Source: CAVVJA01 sp963801715 (lineage in GTDB: Bacteria; Actinomycetota; Actinomycetes; Mycobacteriales; Jatrophihabitantaceae). Taken from it: a stretch of 64,000 nucleotides of DNA. The DNA lies in the NCBI GenBank assembly GCA_963801715.1, contig CAWDGB010000005.1, forward strand, positions 272,414-336,413, given 5' to 3'. The position numbers were made by a program, and so were the translations under genes. The notes below the pieces were generated by a model. That model was not told the origin of the DNA. It saw nothing but the letters and a program-made list of their open reading frames with translations, and ran no database searches. Each line of letters starts with the position of its first letter. The first letter of the stretch is position 1. Shown one piece after another: positions 1 to 7,946 of this stretch.

Positions 1-1
1 C

Positions 2-61
2 GGTAGTACGCCCGCTCCGTCGGCCGAGCCCACTCGCAGTGCCATCGAACTCCTCAACTAG
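2..61 (+). CDS. C-terminal tail of a possible gene cut by the window edge
   Basis: An open frame enters from the left edge and ends at a TAG at 59-61. It reads about 19 residues rich in Ser, Pro, Thr and Ala, ending in IELLN. It would converge tail to tail with the glyoxalase-fold gene on the other strand. So short a piece cannot be assigned a family, and it may be a chance open frame. Confidence 0.25.
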   Translation, partial: GSTPAPSAEPTRSAIELLN

Positions 62-435
62 CCGGAACCGGTGTAGCCCGAGAACACCGCCTCCACATTG
101 TTGCCATCTGGATCGCGAACGAACGCCGCGTAATAGCCAGGGTGGTACTGGGGCCACTCGGCCGGCTCATAAAGGACTTCGGCGCCCTCGGCTACGGCCG
201 TGTGAAAGAAGGCAAGGACAGATTCGCGGTCCGGAGCGGCGAAGGCGATGTGCGACTCGCGGAATCCATCCCCGGTTCGCCACGGACCGATCCAGAACGT
301 CGGCCGGCGCTCGCCGAAGCCCATGGCGTCGGGCGTGTCCACAAGCAGATGGACACCAACCTTTGAAAGAACCGCGCTGTAGAACCGTACGCTGGCGTCG
401 ACGTCGGCGCACTGCAGGGCGATGTGATCAAGCAT
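58..435 (-). CDS. VOC-family (glyoxalase/bleomycin-resistance fold) protein
   Basis: A 125-residue single-domain protein of the vicinal oxygen chelate fold, a family of metal-dependent lyases, dioxygenases and binding proteins. It opens with the typical first strand (MLDHIALQCADVDASVRFY) and ends with the family signature FVRDPDGNNVEAVF, whose Glu is a usual metal ligand. The His in DHIAL and the Glu near the end are visible ligands. I chose the ATG at 435 because the domain starts there; an ATG at 471 would add 12 residues without homology value. Neither start has a clear ribosome site. The substrate cannot be told; a lyase or resistance role is only a family possibility. Confidence 0.8.
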   Translation of the reverse strand: MLDHIALQCADVDASVRFYSAVLSKVGVHLLVDTPDAMGFGERRPTFWIGPWRTGDGFRESHIAFAAPDRESVLAFFHTAVAEGAEVLYEPAEWPQYHPGYYAAFVRDPDGNNVEAVFSGYTGSG

Positions 436-525
436 GTGCACATTGGACCAGACGCCGGACCATCTGGCCATCGCTCAGCGGCGCCAGCATCCGGGTGGGC
501 CGCGCAGTTGTCGGGGCTCGCCTGA

Positions 526-1383
526 TCAGTCGCCGTGCAACATTTCAACGACCGGGGCGAAGGTTTCGGCCGACTGGATCGGCACGGTCAGGTAGGAGAG
601 GCCAAGCGTGTCGCGCCGTCTACGCAGGGTGTCAGCCATCTGGCTGGGCGTCCCGGTGAGGACGGTGATCGCGCCAGCGTCCGCCAGCGCGCGCACGTCG
701 AGGCCCATCCGGCGCAGCCACGGGTGATCCTCGTCGCCGATCGCGATCAGCCCGGCGGCCAGCTCCAGACCGTCGAATCGATCGGCGGCGGCCTCGCGGA
801 CTATCGCGATCCGGTGTTCTGCCGCCTTGACGGTCGTGTCCGCCGGCCAACCGAAGGCCACGATGTCGGCCTCCCGGGCCGCGAACGCGAGTAACCGGGG
901 CCCGGACGCCGCAATCAGGATCGGAGCGTGCGGCCGCTGGACCCCGGCCGGAAAGCCGGGCTCGCCGCCGCTCAACAGGCTCTTGAGCGTCCGCACCGAC
1001 GCCGTCAGCCGCTGCACGCGTTGTCCCGGTGACCCGTACGGTATGCCGAGCCGCGCGGCATCTTTTTCGGCATCGGGCCGTCCCACGCCAAGGCCGAGCT
1101 CGAGCCGGCCGGCACTGAGCTGGTCCACGGTCGCGGCCTCCCACGCCAGCATGCGAGGTTCTCGCAGCGAATCGCAGAGCACCCACGTACCAACGCGAAG
1201 GGTCGTGGTAGCCGCGGCGGCAGCGGCCAACGTCGGCAGCGGGGCCGGCGTGAACAGAGTATCCGGCTGCAGGAACGTCGAGAATCCTGATGATTCTGCG
1301 CGACGGGCCATCTCCAGCCCGGCCTTCGCGTTCGGGATCTGGCCAACCGTGACCCCGAACCGAAAGCGTCGTTGATTGACCAC
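526..1383 (-). CDS. LLM-class (luciferase-like) flavin/F420-dependent oxidoreductase
   Basis: A 285-residue TIM-barrel protein of the bacterial luciferase-like superfamily. It begins with the strand FRFGVTVGQIPNAKAGLEMARRAESSGFS and contains the family motif LSAGRLELGLGVGR near residues 90-103. In actinobacteria most of these use coenzyme F420 rather than FMN, which fits but is not shown here. The start is a GTG with GGAGG seven bases upstream, which makes it firm. It is divergent from the lipoprotein amidase gene at 1454. The substrate is unknown. Confidence 0.85.
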   Translation of the reverse strand: MVNQRRFRFGVTVGQIPNAKAGLEMARRAESSGFSTFLQPDTLFTPAPLPTLAAAAAATTTLRVGTWVLCDSLREPRMLAWEAATVDQLSAGRLELGLGVGRPDAEKDAARLGIPYGSPGQRVQRLTASVRTLKSLLSGGEPGFPAGVQRPHAPILIAASGPRLLAFAAREADIVAFGWPADTTVKAAEHRIAIVREAAADRFDGLELAAGLIAIGDEDHPWLRRMGLDVRALADAGAITVLTGTPSQMADTLRRRRDTLGLSYLTVPIQSAETFAPVVEMLHGD

Positions 1384-1453
1384 GATGCACCTCCGCCCCT
1401 CAGACGTTAGACGGGTGGCAAGGGGCGCCCGGATGCGCGGCTACCGTGGCGGC

Positions 1454-2395
1454 ATGGATCACCGGCTGCGTGTGCGCGCGGCCACCATCGCCGTTGGCGT
1501 GATATGCGCGGCCGCGTTGGTTACGGGGTGTAGCGCGGCCCGAACTCCGGCACCACCCACCTCTGCCGTCCGGTCAAGCACCGCGGGGGATTCGCCGGCC
1601 CGCTCGGCATCGTCGACCATCCCGCCCGCACACGCGGCAAGCCACGCTCCACCCAGCGTGATTCGAAACACGACCCATGCGCAGACATCGCCGCGCCCCA
1701 CGCGGACCGCGGTACCACCGGCCAGCCGGCCCGTCATCGTGATCGATCCCGGCCACAGCCCGGCAATCCGGGGAATCGACCCGGTCACCGATCTGAACGT
1801 TTCGGGATATGAGAACGAACCAGAGATGCGTGACGTGTTTGCGGTGGCAGAACTGGTCAAAGCGCAGCTGCAGGCCGCCGGCTACCGCGTGATCATGACA
1901 AAGGCCACCGTCGACACGCCGGTCCTGCTCAATCAGATCGCAGCCACCGCCAACAACGCCCACGCCGCTCTGGCCCTGAGCATTCATGATCAAGCAGGCA
2001 ACAACGGCGGCATCGGATTCAATCAAGGTAACAACATCGTCTATGACCAGTCCGTAGGCGACTACCGCGTGGCCGGGAATGGCCAGAAGACCGTCTTCAC
2101 CGACGGAACGGTTGCCGCGCTCAGCCAGAAGTACGGCCAGATCTTTCGTGCCCAGCGAGCGAAGGCTGAATCTCACGCGGTCACGCTGCAGGGCAACGTG
2201 GGCTACGACCTGGGTTCGCGTGGCTTGGACTCGGGCAACATCTGGATGGTCCAGTTGCTCGCACGGGTGCCATGGATCTACAACGAGGCCGGCGGAAATA
2301 GTGCCGGCCTGGCCGGCCTAAGTGCGGCTGACGAAGCTAAGTACGCCGACGGCCTGATTGCCAGTGTCGAAGCGTGCATTCCACTGCCGCGATAG
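1454..2395 (+). CDS. Lipoprotein N-acetylmuramoyl-L-alanine amidase (Amidase_3)
   Basis: A predicted 313-residue cell-envelope peptidoglycan hydrolase cutting the bond between N-acetylmuramic acid and L-alanine. Residues 1-26 form a lipoprotein signal peptide with lipobox LVTGC (Cys26). Residues 27-92 are a Ser/Thr/Pro/Ala-rich linker that would span from the membrane to the wall. The catalytic domain follows: VIVIDPGHSP supplies His101, an acidic YENEPEM supplies the glutamate ligand near 122-124, and ALSIHD supplies His178, matching the zinc site of Amidase_3 enzymes. A frame opening upstream at 1376 is ignored because the signal peptide starts at the ATG at 1454. It appears monocistronic. 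Confidence 0.85.
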   Translation: MDHRLRVRAATIAVGVICAAALVTGCSAARTPAPPTSAVRSSTAGDSPARSASSTIPPAHAASHAPPSVIRNTTHAQTSPRPTRTAVPPASRPVIVIDPGHSPAIRGIDPVTDLNVSGYENEPEMRDVFAVAELVKAQLQAAGYRVIMTKATVDTPVLLNQIAATANNAHAALALSIHDQAGNNGGIGFNQGNNIVYDQSVGDYRVAGNGQKTVFTDGTVAALSQKYGQIFRAQRAKAESHAVTLQGNVGYDLGSRGLDSGNIWMVQLLARVPWIYNEAGGNSAGLAGLSAADEAKYADGLIASVEACIPLPR

Positions 2396-2576
2396 ACGCG
2401 TAGCACGTACTTCTCGGGGCCGACGCAGCAACTGAAGTGGGCCTGGCATCTGACGATCTTCCCTTGTGACAAGGCAATCTCTGATTTCGTTTGCCGGTCC
2501 TTGGTCGTGTCGCGCGAGAACGGCACCGTTGGTGTCTAGCCTGGCGCCGTTGGTTCGTTCCATGCAGGAGGCATAG

Positions 2577-2861
2577 GTGACAATCCGGATCCAGGTCGAT
2601 CCCGACACGGCGCAGACCAAGGTTTTCTTCGTCCTTCCGGACGACATTCACGATGGCCCGGTCTCGGCCGTCGGCACATTCAATGACTGGACGCCGGGGC
2701 GCCATCAGCTGATTCGCCGCCGCAACGGCACGCGCAGCGTGGCCGTACGAGTCAGTTCGGGCACCGAGCTGCGCTTCCGCTACTTGGGCTCGGGTGGGCG
2801 ATGGTTCGATGATCCAGACATCGAACCGGTCGGCAACGAGGGTCTCACGCTGCAAGTCTGA
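2577..2861 (+). CDS. Small CBM48/isoamylase-N-like domain protein
   Basis: A 94-residue protein consisting of one early-set (immunoglobulin-like) domain. The segment GPVSAVGTFNDWTPGRHQLIRRRNG is characteristic of glycogen-binding CBM48 modules found in glycogen branching enzymes and AMPK beta subunits, and FRYLGSGGRWFDDPDIEP follows. No catalytic domain is attached. A GTG start at 2577 is supported by AGGAG at 2566-2570. Free-standing copies of this domain are common in actinobacteria. A role in binding alpha-glucan or a partner protein is inferred. Confidence 0.8.
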   Translation: MTIRIQVDPDTAQTKVFFVLPDDIHDGPVSAVGTFNDWTPGRHQLIRRRNGTRSVAVRVSSGTELRFRYLGSGGRWFDDPDIEPVGNEGLTLQV

Positions 2862-2962
2862 GCGACCTTCTCACGCCGGCCGAGCTCGACCCGACTCCGA
2901 TCCGTATGCATGATCCGTGGCCCCGGCAACGGACCATGCATACCTTTCGTTATCGCCCGTCG

Positions 2963-3520
2963 TTATCGCCCCCGGGGCGGATCTTCTCCGACGAGACCGT
3001 CCACCGACTCCCGGATGAGATCGGCGTGGCCGACATGCCGCGCGTACTCCTCGATCAGGTCGATGAGAATGCGCCTGAGGCTGGGGGCGCGACCATCCGG
3101 CCAGGAGCGTCGGGACAGCTGCTCCAAGCCACCTTCCGCCAACGCCTCGGCGACAGCGGCGCGAGAGCGCGCGACGGTGTCCTGCCAGAGGGCGAATAGT
3201 TGATCGGGAGAGTCTTCAGCGGCTGTGCGCCACTCCCAGTCCGGGTCACTGTCCCAGTCCACTGTGTCCCATGGCGGCGAGAGCGGCCGTCCGAGCAGCC
3301 GACCTGAGAAGTAGTCGTCCTCCACGAGGGCCAGGTGCTTGAGCAGCCCACCGAGCGTAATCGCCGATGGGGCGAGCCGGGCCCGCATGCCCGCTGCGTC
3401 GAGCCCACCACACTTCCAGGCGAGGGTTGCGCGCTGGCGGTCAAGGGAGCCGAGCAGGGTGGCGGTCTCGTCTCCGGCGATCGGAGGTTCCGGGTGGCTT
3501 GGTTCGTCCAGGTCGGCCAT
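2963..3520 (-). CDS. DinB-family (DUF664) protein
   Basis: A 185-residue four-helix-bundle protein of the DinB/YfiT superfamily, DUF664 branch. The signature order is visible: an N-terminal helix with LLGSLDRQRATLAWKCGGLD, then GGLLKHLALVEDDYF, which has the metal-site His, and a C-terminal LIDLIEEYARHVGHADLIRESVDG with two more histidines. Members bind a divalent metal, and many act as thiol-dependent transferases. The chosen start is ATG at 3520, 12 bases after the stop of the small secreted protein upstream, suggesting co-transcription. A paralogue lies at 20951-21466. The substrate is unknown. Confidence 0.8.
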   Translation of the reverse strand: MADLDEPSHPEPPIAGDETATLLGSLDRQRATLAWKCGGLDAAGMRARLAPSAITLGGLLKHLALVEDDYFSGRLLGRPLSPPWDTVDWDSDPDWEWRTAAEDSPDQLFALWQDTVARSRAAVAEALAEGGLEQLSRRSWPDGRAPSLRRILIDLIEEYARHVGHADLIRESVDGLVGEDPPRGR

Positions 3521-3531
3521 GCGGGGTGAGT

Positions 3532-3765
3532 CTAGGGGACCGTCTTCGCCCGGCCTTTGCCGTTCGAATCGTCCACCGGGGCGGGCGACTTGCGTCCGCC
3601 GTGAACGCAGATGTGGAGCTCTCGGATATCGAAACATCGGTGGCTACCATGCGGCCGGCCGCTCGCCCCGATGGCCTGGCTCGGCGCTGAGAATGCCACT
3701 GCACCGGCTAGGACTGCTCCGACAACGATGGCCAGCAGCCATCGCCTGACTCGAACTCTTCGCAC
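3532..3765 (-). CDS. Small secreted or membrane-anchored protein, unknown
   Basis: I do not recognise this 77-residue product. A GTG at 3765 has a G-run (GGGGGG) four bases upstream. The N-terminus has Arg-rich residues, then a hydrophobic stretch WLLAIVVGAVLAGAVAFSAPSQA, which looks like a signal peptide with an A-x-A type cleavage site. The mature part is about 50 residues with two cysteines in HRCFDIRELHICVHGG, possibly a disulfide. It ends 12 bases before the DinB gene, so the two may form an operon. No other gene competes for this stretch on either strand. Confidence 0.5.
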   Translation of the reverse strand: MRRVRVRRWLLAIVVGAVLAGAVAFSAPSQAIGASGRPHGSHRCFDIRELHICVHGGRKSPAPVDDSNGKGRAKTVP

Positions 3766-4073
3766 TAGACCCCCCGGAAGTGCGCTACGCAGCCGGCCGG
3801 ACGAGGCCGTCCATGGCCCAACGGCGGACTCAAGGCTGCCGCGATCTCGCCATGAACGCAAGGCCGTCCTCAGCTACGGCTGGCACGCGTATGCCTGCTG
3901 GACGTAACCGCTGGCCAGCTGGCCCCGTGTTCTTCGTGCGCTCCCAACTCGCAACGTGACCAGTCGCCACGTCTTGCGCGGAACGGCACGCGACAGGATA
4001 GGTTGATTGCGATTGTCCATCCGCGAAGCACGTGACAGGCGCTTCGACCAACTCCGGTGCCTCAGGAGCGGCG
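3766..4073. other. Intergenic stretch without a supported gene
   Basis: About 300 bases separate the small secreted-protein gene on the minus strand from the molybdopterin oxidoreductase on the plus strand. Short open frames exist on both strands but none has a ribosome site with a recognisable domain. It should contain two divergent promoters; I could not pick out convincing -35/-10 pairs. Confidence 0.4.
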
Positions 4074-4679
4074 ATGTCTCTCATCTCGCGAGCGTTTAGA
4101 GGACGCCGTGTCGCAGACGCGCCGCCTGACCGGGTGCCGCCGGGTCAGTATGTGACCAGAGACTTCCCGGTCTTGTCCGCGGGTCCGACCCCGCACACAC
4201 CAGTCGCGCAGTGGGACTTCTCGATCATGGGCGAAGTCGACGAACCGCACCGCTGGACGTGGGAGGAGTTCCGTGCCCTGCCGAGCGAGGAGGTCACCCG
4301 CGACATCCATTGCGTGACCAAATGGTCAAAGCTGGACACGGTTTGGCAGGGCGTCTCTATCGACACGCTCCTTGACGGCGTTGAAACGTCAGCCGAATAC
4401 GTCGTGCAGTACAGCGATGGCGGCTACACGACGAACCTGCCGCTTGCTGACATCACCGGCGGCAAGGCCTGGGTCGTTTTCGAATACGGGGGCGAGCCGC
4501 TGCACCCGGAGCACGGCGGACCGGCGCGCATGCTCGTCCCGCACCTCTACTTCTGGAAGAGCGCCAAGTGGGTACGCGGGCTGCGGCTGCAGGCATTTGA
4601 CGAGCCCGGGTTTTGGGAGACGAACGGATACCACAACTACGGAGATCCATGGCGGGAACAGCGGTACTGGGGCGACTGA
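4074..4679 (+). CDS. Molybdopterin-dependent oxidoreductase (sulfite oxidase/YedY-type domain)
   Basis: A 201-residue protein that is essentially one oxidoreductase molybdopterin-binding domain. The motif DIHCVTKWSKLDTVWQGVS carries the conserved Cys expected to ligate molybdenum, followed by GGYTTNLPLADI and LYFWKSAKWVRGL, typical of this family. No Tat signal or haem domain is present, so it is probably cytoplasmic. The ATG at 4074 has AGGAG upstream; an in-frame GTG at 4032 lacks one. It overlaps the flavin reductase gene by 31 bases, so electrons are plausibly passed between the two proteins. The substrate is unknown; a sulfoxide or sulfite-like oxo-transfer is a family-level guess. Confidence 0.85.
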   Translation: MSLISRAFRGRRVADAPPDRVPPGQYVTRDFPVLSAGPTPHTPVAQWDFSIMGEVDEPHRWTWEEFRALPSEEVTRDIHCVTKWSKLDTVWQGVSIDTLLDGVETSAEYVVQYSDGGYTTNLPLADITGGKAWVVFEYGGEPLHPEHGGPARMLVPHLYFWKSAKWVRGLRLQAFDEPGFWETNGYHNYGDPWREQRYWGD

Positions 4680-5395
4680 CCTGGGAAGCGGCCGAGGTCG
4701 TCGACGTTGTCGTGGAGACACGGCACGTCAAGACGATCACCTTCAACGTGCCCGATTGGCCCGGCCATCGCGCCGGGCAGCACGTCGACATCCGGCTGAC
4801 CGCCGAAGACGGCTACCAGGCAGAACGCAGCTACTCGATCGCTTCGGCACCGGATGGGTCCCGCCTCGGGTTAACCGTTGTGCGTATCGATGACGGCGAA
4901 GTGTCGCCCTACCTGACTGATGAGCTTCGGCCGGGCGATCAGATCGAGCTTCGCGGGCCTATCGGCGGCTACTTCGTTTGGGAGCCCGCGCAAGGCGGTC
5001 CGCTCTTGCTCGTCGCGGGAGGATCCGGCATCGCACCGCTCATGGCGATGGTCCGGCTCCGCGCGGCCGCCAAAAGCGATGCGCAGACGCGATTGCTGTT
5101 CTCGTCGCGCAGCTGGGACGACATCATCTACCGCGAGGAGCTCGACCGCCTGAACGGAGGCGGGCTTCGGGTTGTCAACGTCCTGACGGACAGACAGCCG
5201 CCGGGGTGGACCGGATATGCCCGCCGCGTCGATGCCGAAATGCTCGCGGAGGTCGGACCGAGCCCCTCCGAACGGCCACGCGTTTATGTCTGCGGCCCGA
5301 CGCCGTTCGTCGAGGCGGTCGCAGAGGCGCTGGTTCGGCTTGGGCATGACCCGCGAGCGATCAAGACCGAGCGCTTCGGCCCGACTGGAGGCTGA
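4649..5395 (+). CDS. Ferredoxin-NADP reductase-type FAD/NAD(P) oxidoreductase
   Basis: A 248-residue flavoprotein reductase. The N-terminal barrel includes RSYSIAS, the FAD-binding motif of the family, and the C-terminal domain includes LLLVAGGSGIAPLMAMV for NAD(P) binding and RVYVCGPTPFVEAVAEAL near the end. The last residues TERFGPTGG match the typical C-terminus. The start at the ATG at 4649 has GGAG eight bases upstream and overlaps the molybdopterin protein gene, showing translational coupling. It probably supplies or removes electrons for that partner. No iron-sulfur domain is present. Confidence 0.88.
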   Translation: MAGTAVLGRLTWEAAEVVDVVVETRHVKTITFNVPDWPGHRAGQHVDIRLTAEDGYQAERSYSIASAPDGSRLGLTVVRIDDGEVSPYLTDELRPGDQIELRGPIGGYFVWEPAQGGPLLLVAGGSGIAPLMAMVRLRAAAKSDAQTRLLFSSRSWDDIIYREELDRLNGGGLRVVNVLTDRQPPGWTGYARRVDAEMLAEVGPSPSERPRVYVCGPTPFVEAVAEALVRLGHDPRAIKTERFGPTGG

Positions 5396-5396
5396 G

Positions 5397-5654
5397 ATGG
5401 ACGCTGACATGCTCGACGGCAATGCGGTCGCAGGCCTATTGCAGGAAGTGTTCGCCGTCGAGGTGACGACCGCCACCGGAACATGCGCTGCGTGCGGCGC
5501 GGCCGAGGCGATGGGGGCTACGCACGTCTATCACGGAGCGGGATTCGTCATGCGCTGCCCGCACTGCGACAACCCACTGGTCAAGATTGTGCGAGGCGAC
5601 GACCGGCTGTGGATCGACCTCTCGGGCATCCGAACCCTGGAAGTCGCTGTCTAG
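5397..5654 (+). CDS. DUF6510-family small zinc-ribbon-like protein
   Basis: An 85-residue protein with two CxxC pairs (TCAACGAA near residue 25 and MRCPHCDNP near residue 55), which look like a zinc ribbon. It starts with MDADMLDGNAVAGLLQEVF. It follows the reductase by one base and has GGAG upstream, so it is the third gene of a molybdopterin oxidoreductase/reductase operon. This three-gene arrangement recurs in actinobacteria as far as I recall. The function is unknown; a maturation or electron-transfer adaptor role is inferred from context. Confidence 0.75.
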   Translation: MDADMLDGNAVAGLLQEVFAVEVTTATGTCAACGAAEAMGATHVYHGAGFVMRCPHCDNPLVKIVRGDDRLWIDLSGIRTLEVAV

Positions 5655-5714
5655 CCGGTCCTCGGTTGCCGGCGAACGCGATCGCGATCCAGAACCCGCT
5701 GAGGGTTGTCGGGG

Positions 5715-7145
5715 CTATGTCCTGATCCCGTGACGGAGCCGGGCTGGCTTGTCGGCTAGGCGCTGTTCACGCACCCACGCCTGGGCGGCCGCTTGGACCG
5801 CGTCCCAGGGCGAGCCAAACGGCGGGGTGTACGAGAGGTCGAGGTCGCTGAGCTGGTCGACGGTCATGGCGTGGTGCAGAGCGGTGGCGTAGATGTCGAC
5901 GCGTTTCGCCGTTTCGGTACGGCGGGCGCCGACGAGTTGAGCGCCGAGCAGCTGCCCGCTGGTGCTGTCGCCGGTGATGCGAATAGTGATCGGCGACGCC
6001 CCGGGGTAGTAGGCCTTGTGATCGTCAGGCGCACTTTGCGTGGTGATGGGCGTGTAGCCGGCGGCCGTAGCTTCGTCGTCGCGCAGCCCGGTCCGGGCGG
6101 CGACCAAGTCGAACACCTTGACGACTTGAGTGCCGAGGCTGCCGCCGAAACGGGCTAGGGCGCCCGTCCGGCGGACGGCGTTCTCGCCGGCAACGCGGCC
6201 CTGCTTGTGCGCAGTAGTACCAAGTGGCAAGTAGGTGAGGCCGAGAAGTCGGTGGTAGGTAGCAACGCAGTCTCCCGCCGCCCAAATGTGCGGCAGGTGG
6301 GTGGCCATGGCCTGGTCGACGACCACCGCGCCGCGTGGCCCGGTCTTGGCGCCGGCGGCGACGAGCAGGTCCGTGTCCGGCCGCACACCGACGACGACGA
6401 GCACGAGGTCGACATCCCAACCGAGAAGTTGGTTGTCCGGACCGGTTCCGTCGACGTGCAACGGCGCCCGTCCGCCAGGGGCGCGCGTGATGGCGGTGAC
6501 GGTGGAGCGGGTGTGCACGTCGACGGCGTGTTTGTTCAGCTCGACGTGGATGAGTGCGCCGAGTGCAGGGTCGACGGTGGGGAGAACCTCAGGGAGCATC
6601 TCGACCTGGGTGACGTGCAGTCCGCGAGCAGTTAGTCCTTCGGCCATCTCGAGCCCGACGTATCCGGCGCCGACGATCAGCGCCGTTGACGGGTGCATTG
6701 TCTCCAGCGTGCGGGTGAGGGCGAAGGTGTCGCCCATCGAATGAAGTACGTGCACGCCGTCGTCGGGGCCGAGCTGATCGAGACCGGAGATGGGCGGACG
6801 GACGGGGAGCGCGCCGGTGCCGATCACGAGCTCGTCGTAGTCGAGCCAGCCCGATATCCCGTGCTGGTCTCGGACAGCGACGCGTTGGCCCGCGACGTCG
6901 ATCGACGTCGCGGTGGTGTCCAGCCGCAGCCGCATCCCGGTGGCTTCCAGGTCCGCGTACGTGCGGTGGGCGAGGTTTCGCCAGTGCGTGACTTCGCCGG
7001 AGATGTAGTAGGGAATGCCGCAGATGGAGAAGTTCGGGTAGGTGTCTGCGACGACGACAGTGACGTCGCTGGTGGGGTCGAGCTCGCGGGCGCGCAGGCC
7101 AGCTGAGATACCCGCGTCGCTGCCGCCGACGGCAACTAAGCGCAT
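5715..7145 (-). CDS. FAD-dependent pyridine nucleotide-disulfide oxidoreductase (CoA-disulfide reductase/NADH oxidase-like) in arsenic cluster
   Basis: A 476-residue flavoprotein. It has an N-terminal FAD motif (VAVGGSDAGISAGLRARE), a single redox Cys42 in FSICGIPYY as in NADH oxidases and CoA-disulfide reductases, a central NAD domain (IVGAGYVGLEMAEGL), and IWAAGDCV before the dimerisation domain. Unlike glutathione or mercuric reductases it lacks the CxxxxC pair. Its ATG overlaps the aquaporin stop by one base (TGATG), so the two are co-translated. In an arsenic operon it may reduce a low-molecular-weight thiol needed by arsenate reductase, which is an inference. The specific substrate is unknown. 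Confidence 0.85.
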   Translation of the reverse strand: MRLVAVGGSDAGISAGLRARELDPTSDVTVVVADTYPNFSICGIPYYISGEVTHWRNLAHRTYADLEATGMRLRLDTTATSIDVAGQRVAVRDQHGISGWLDYDELVIGTGALPVRPPISGLDQLGPDDGVHVLHSMGDTFALTRTLETMHPSTALIVGAGYVGLEMAEGLTARGLHVTQVEMLPEVLPTVDPALGALIHVELNKHAVDVHTRSTVTAITRAPGGRAPLHVDGTGPDNQLLGWDVDLVLVVVGVRPDTDLLVAAGAKTGPRGAVVVDQAMATHLPHIWAAGDCVATYHRLLGLTYLPLGTTAHKQGRVAGENAVRRTGALARFGGSLGTQVVKVFDLVAARTGLRDDEATAAGYTPITTQSAPDDHKAYYPGASPITIRITGDSTSGQLLGAQLVGARRTETAKRVDIYATALHHAMTVDQLSDLDLSYTPPFGSPWDAVQAAAQAWVREQRLADKPARLRHGIRT

Positions 7146-7900
7146 CAGGATGTGGCCTTTACGGTCGGGCGTCGGGCGTCGGCATGCGGTATGACGACAT
7201 CGTCGGCACGCTGCCCCGCGTCGGGGTAGAGAACCAAGACGATGCCGATACCGACGGCAGCGCCGACCACTTGCATGCCGATGAACGCCGGTACGGAGCT
7301 GGGCGCGATACCGGCGAACGTGTCGGTGAACATCCGGCCCACCGTGACCGCGGGGTTGGCGAACGACGTCGAGCTGGTGAACCAGTACGCAGCGCCGATA
7401 TAGGCGCCGACCGCCGGTGCGGCCAGCAGGCCGCGTTTGGTACGGGCCAGAGCGAAGATCAGCGCGATCAGACCTGCGGTGGCGACAACCTCGCCAACCA
7501 GATGCCCACCTCCAACCCGATGCTTAGTCGACAGGTGCTGGCCGACGTCGAACATGACATTGGCCAATATCGCCCCGAGGATTCCGCCGGCACACTGCGC
7601 GATCGTGTACGCGCCAACCTCAGACAGCGTGAGACCTGCGCCGAGGCGGCGACCGAGAACCCAGTCCGCGAGCGAGACCAGCGGGTTGAAGTGCGCGCCG
7701 GACACCGGGCCGAGCATGAGGATGAGTACCGCGAGGCCGAGCGCCGTGGCCGTGCTGTTCTCCAGCAGCTGCAGGCCGGTCTGGCTCGGCGAGAGTTGCT
7801 GAGCGGCAATGCCCGAGCCGACGATGACTGTGACGAGCAGACCGGTTCCCAGGAATTCGGCGAACAGTCGCCGCGCAAAGACCGGTGACGCCTCGTGCAC
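7145..7900 (-). CDS. Aquaporin/glycerol-facilitator (MIP family) of the arsenic cluster
   Basis: A 251-residue six-helix channel of the major intrinsic protein family. The two pore half-helices are visible as SGAHFNPLVS and SFANPAVT. The first motif reads NPL instead of NPA. In Sinorhizobium a MIP channel (AqpS) next to ArsC lets arsenite leave the cell, and no ArsB or Acr3 pump is present here, so this channel is the likely exit route. A longer open frame reaches 8350 but overlaps the divergent regulator. I chose GTG at 7900, which sits seven bases past a -10-like box, so the message is probably leaderless. Confidence 0.85.
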   Translation of the reverse strand: MHEASPVFARRLFAEFLGTGLLVTVIVGSGIAAQQLSPSQTGLQLLENSTATALGLAVLILMLGPVSGAHFNPLVSLADWVLGRRLGAGLTLSEVGAYTIAQCAGGILGAILANVMFDVGQHLSTKHRVGGGHLVGEVVATAGLIALIFALARTKRGLLAAPAVGAYIGAAYWFTSSTSFANPAVTVGRMFTDTFAGIAPSSVPAFIGMQVVGAAVGIGIVLVLYPDAGQRADDVVIPHADARRPTVKATS

Positions 7901-7906
7901 GCGGAC

Positions 7907-7939
7907 ATCTTGACCGATCTCACATAGTTCAGTCAAGAT
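7907..7939. promoter_or_regulatory. Mirror-symmetric divergent promoter/operator of the arsenic genes
   Basis: Two perfect 8-base arms, ATCTTGAC at 7907-7914 and GTCAAGAT at 7932-7939, are separated by 17 bases. On each strand one arm supplies a -35-like TTGAC and the other a -10-like CAAGAT at 17-18 base spacing. Predicted transcription starts fall at or next to the GTG of the aquaporin (7900) and the ATG of the ArsR fusion (7947). A dimer of the regulator bound to the repeat would block both promoters. Confidence 0.6.
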
Positions 7940-7946
7940 TGAGGCA

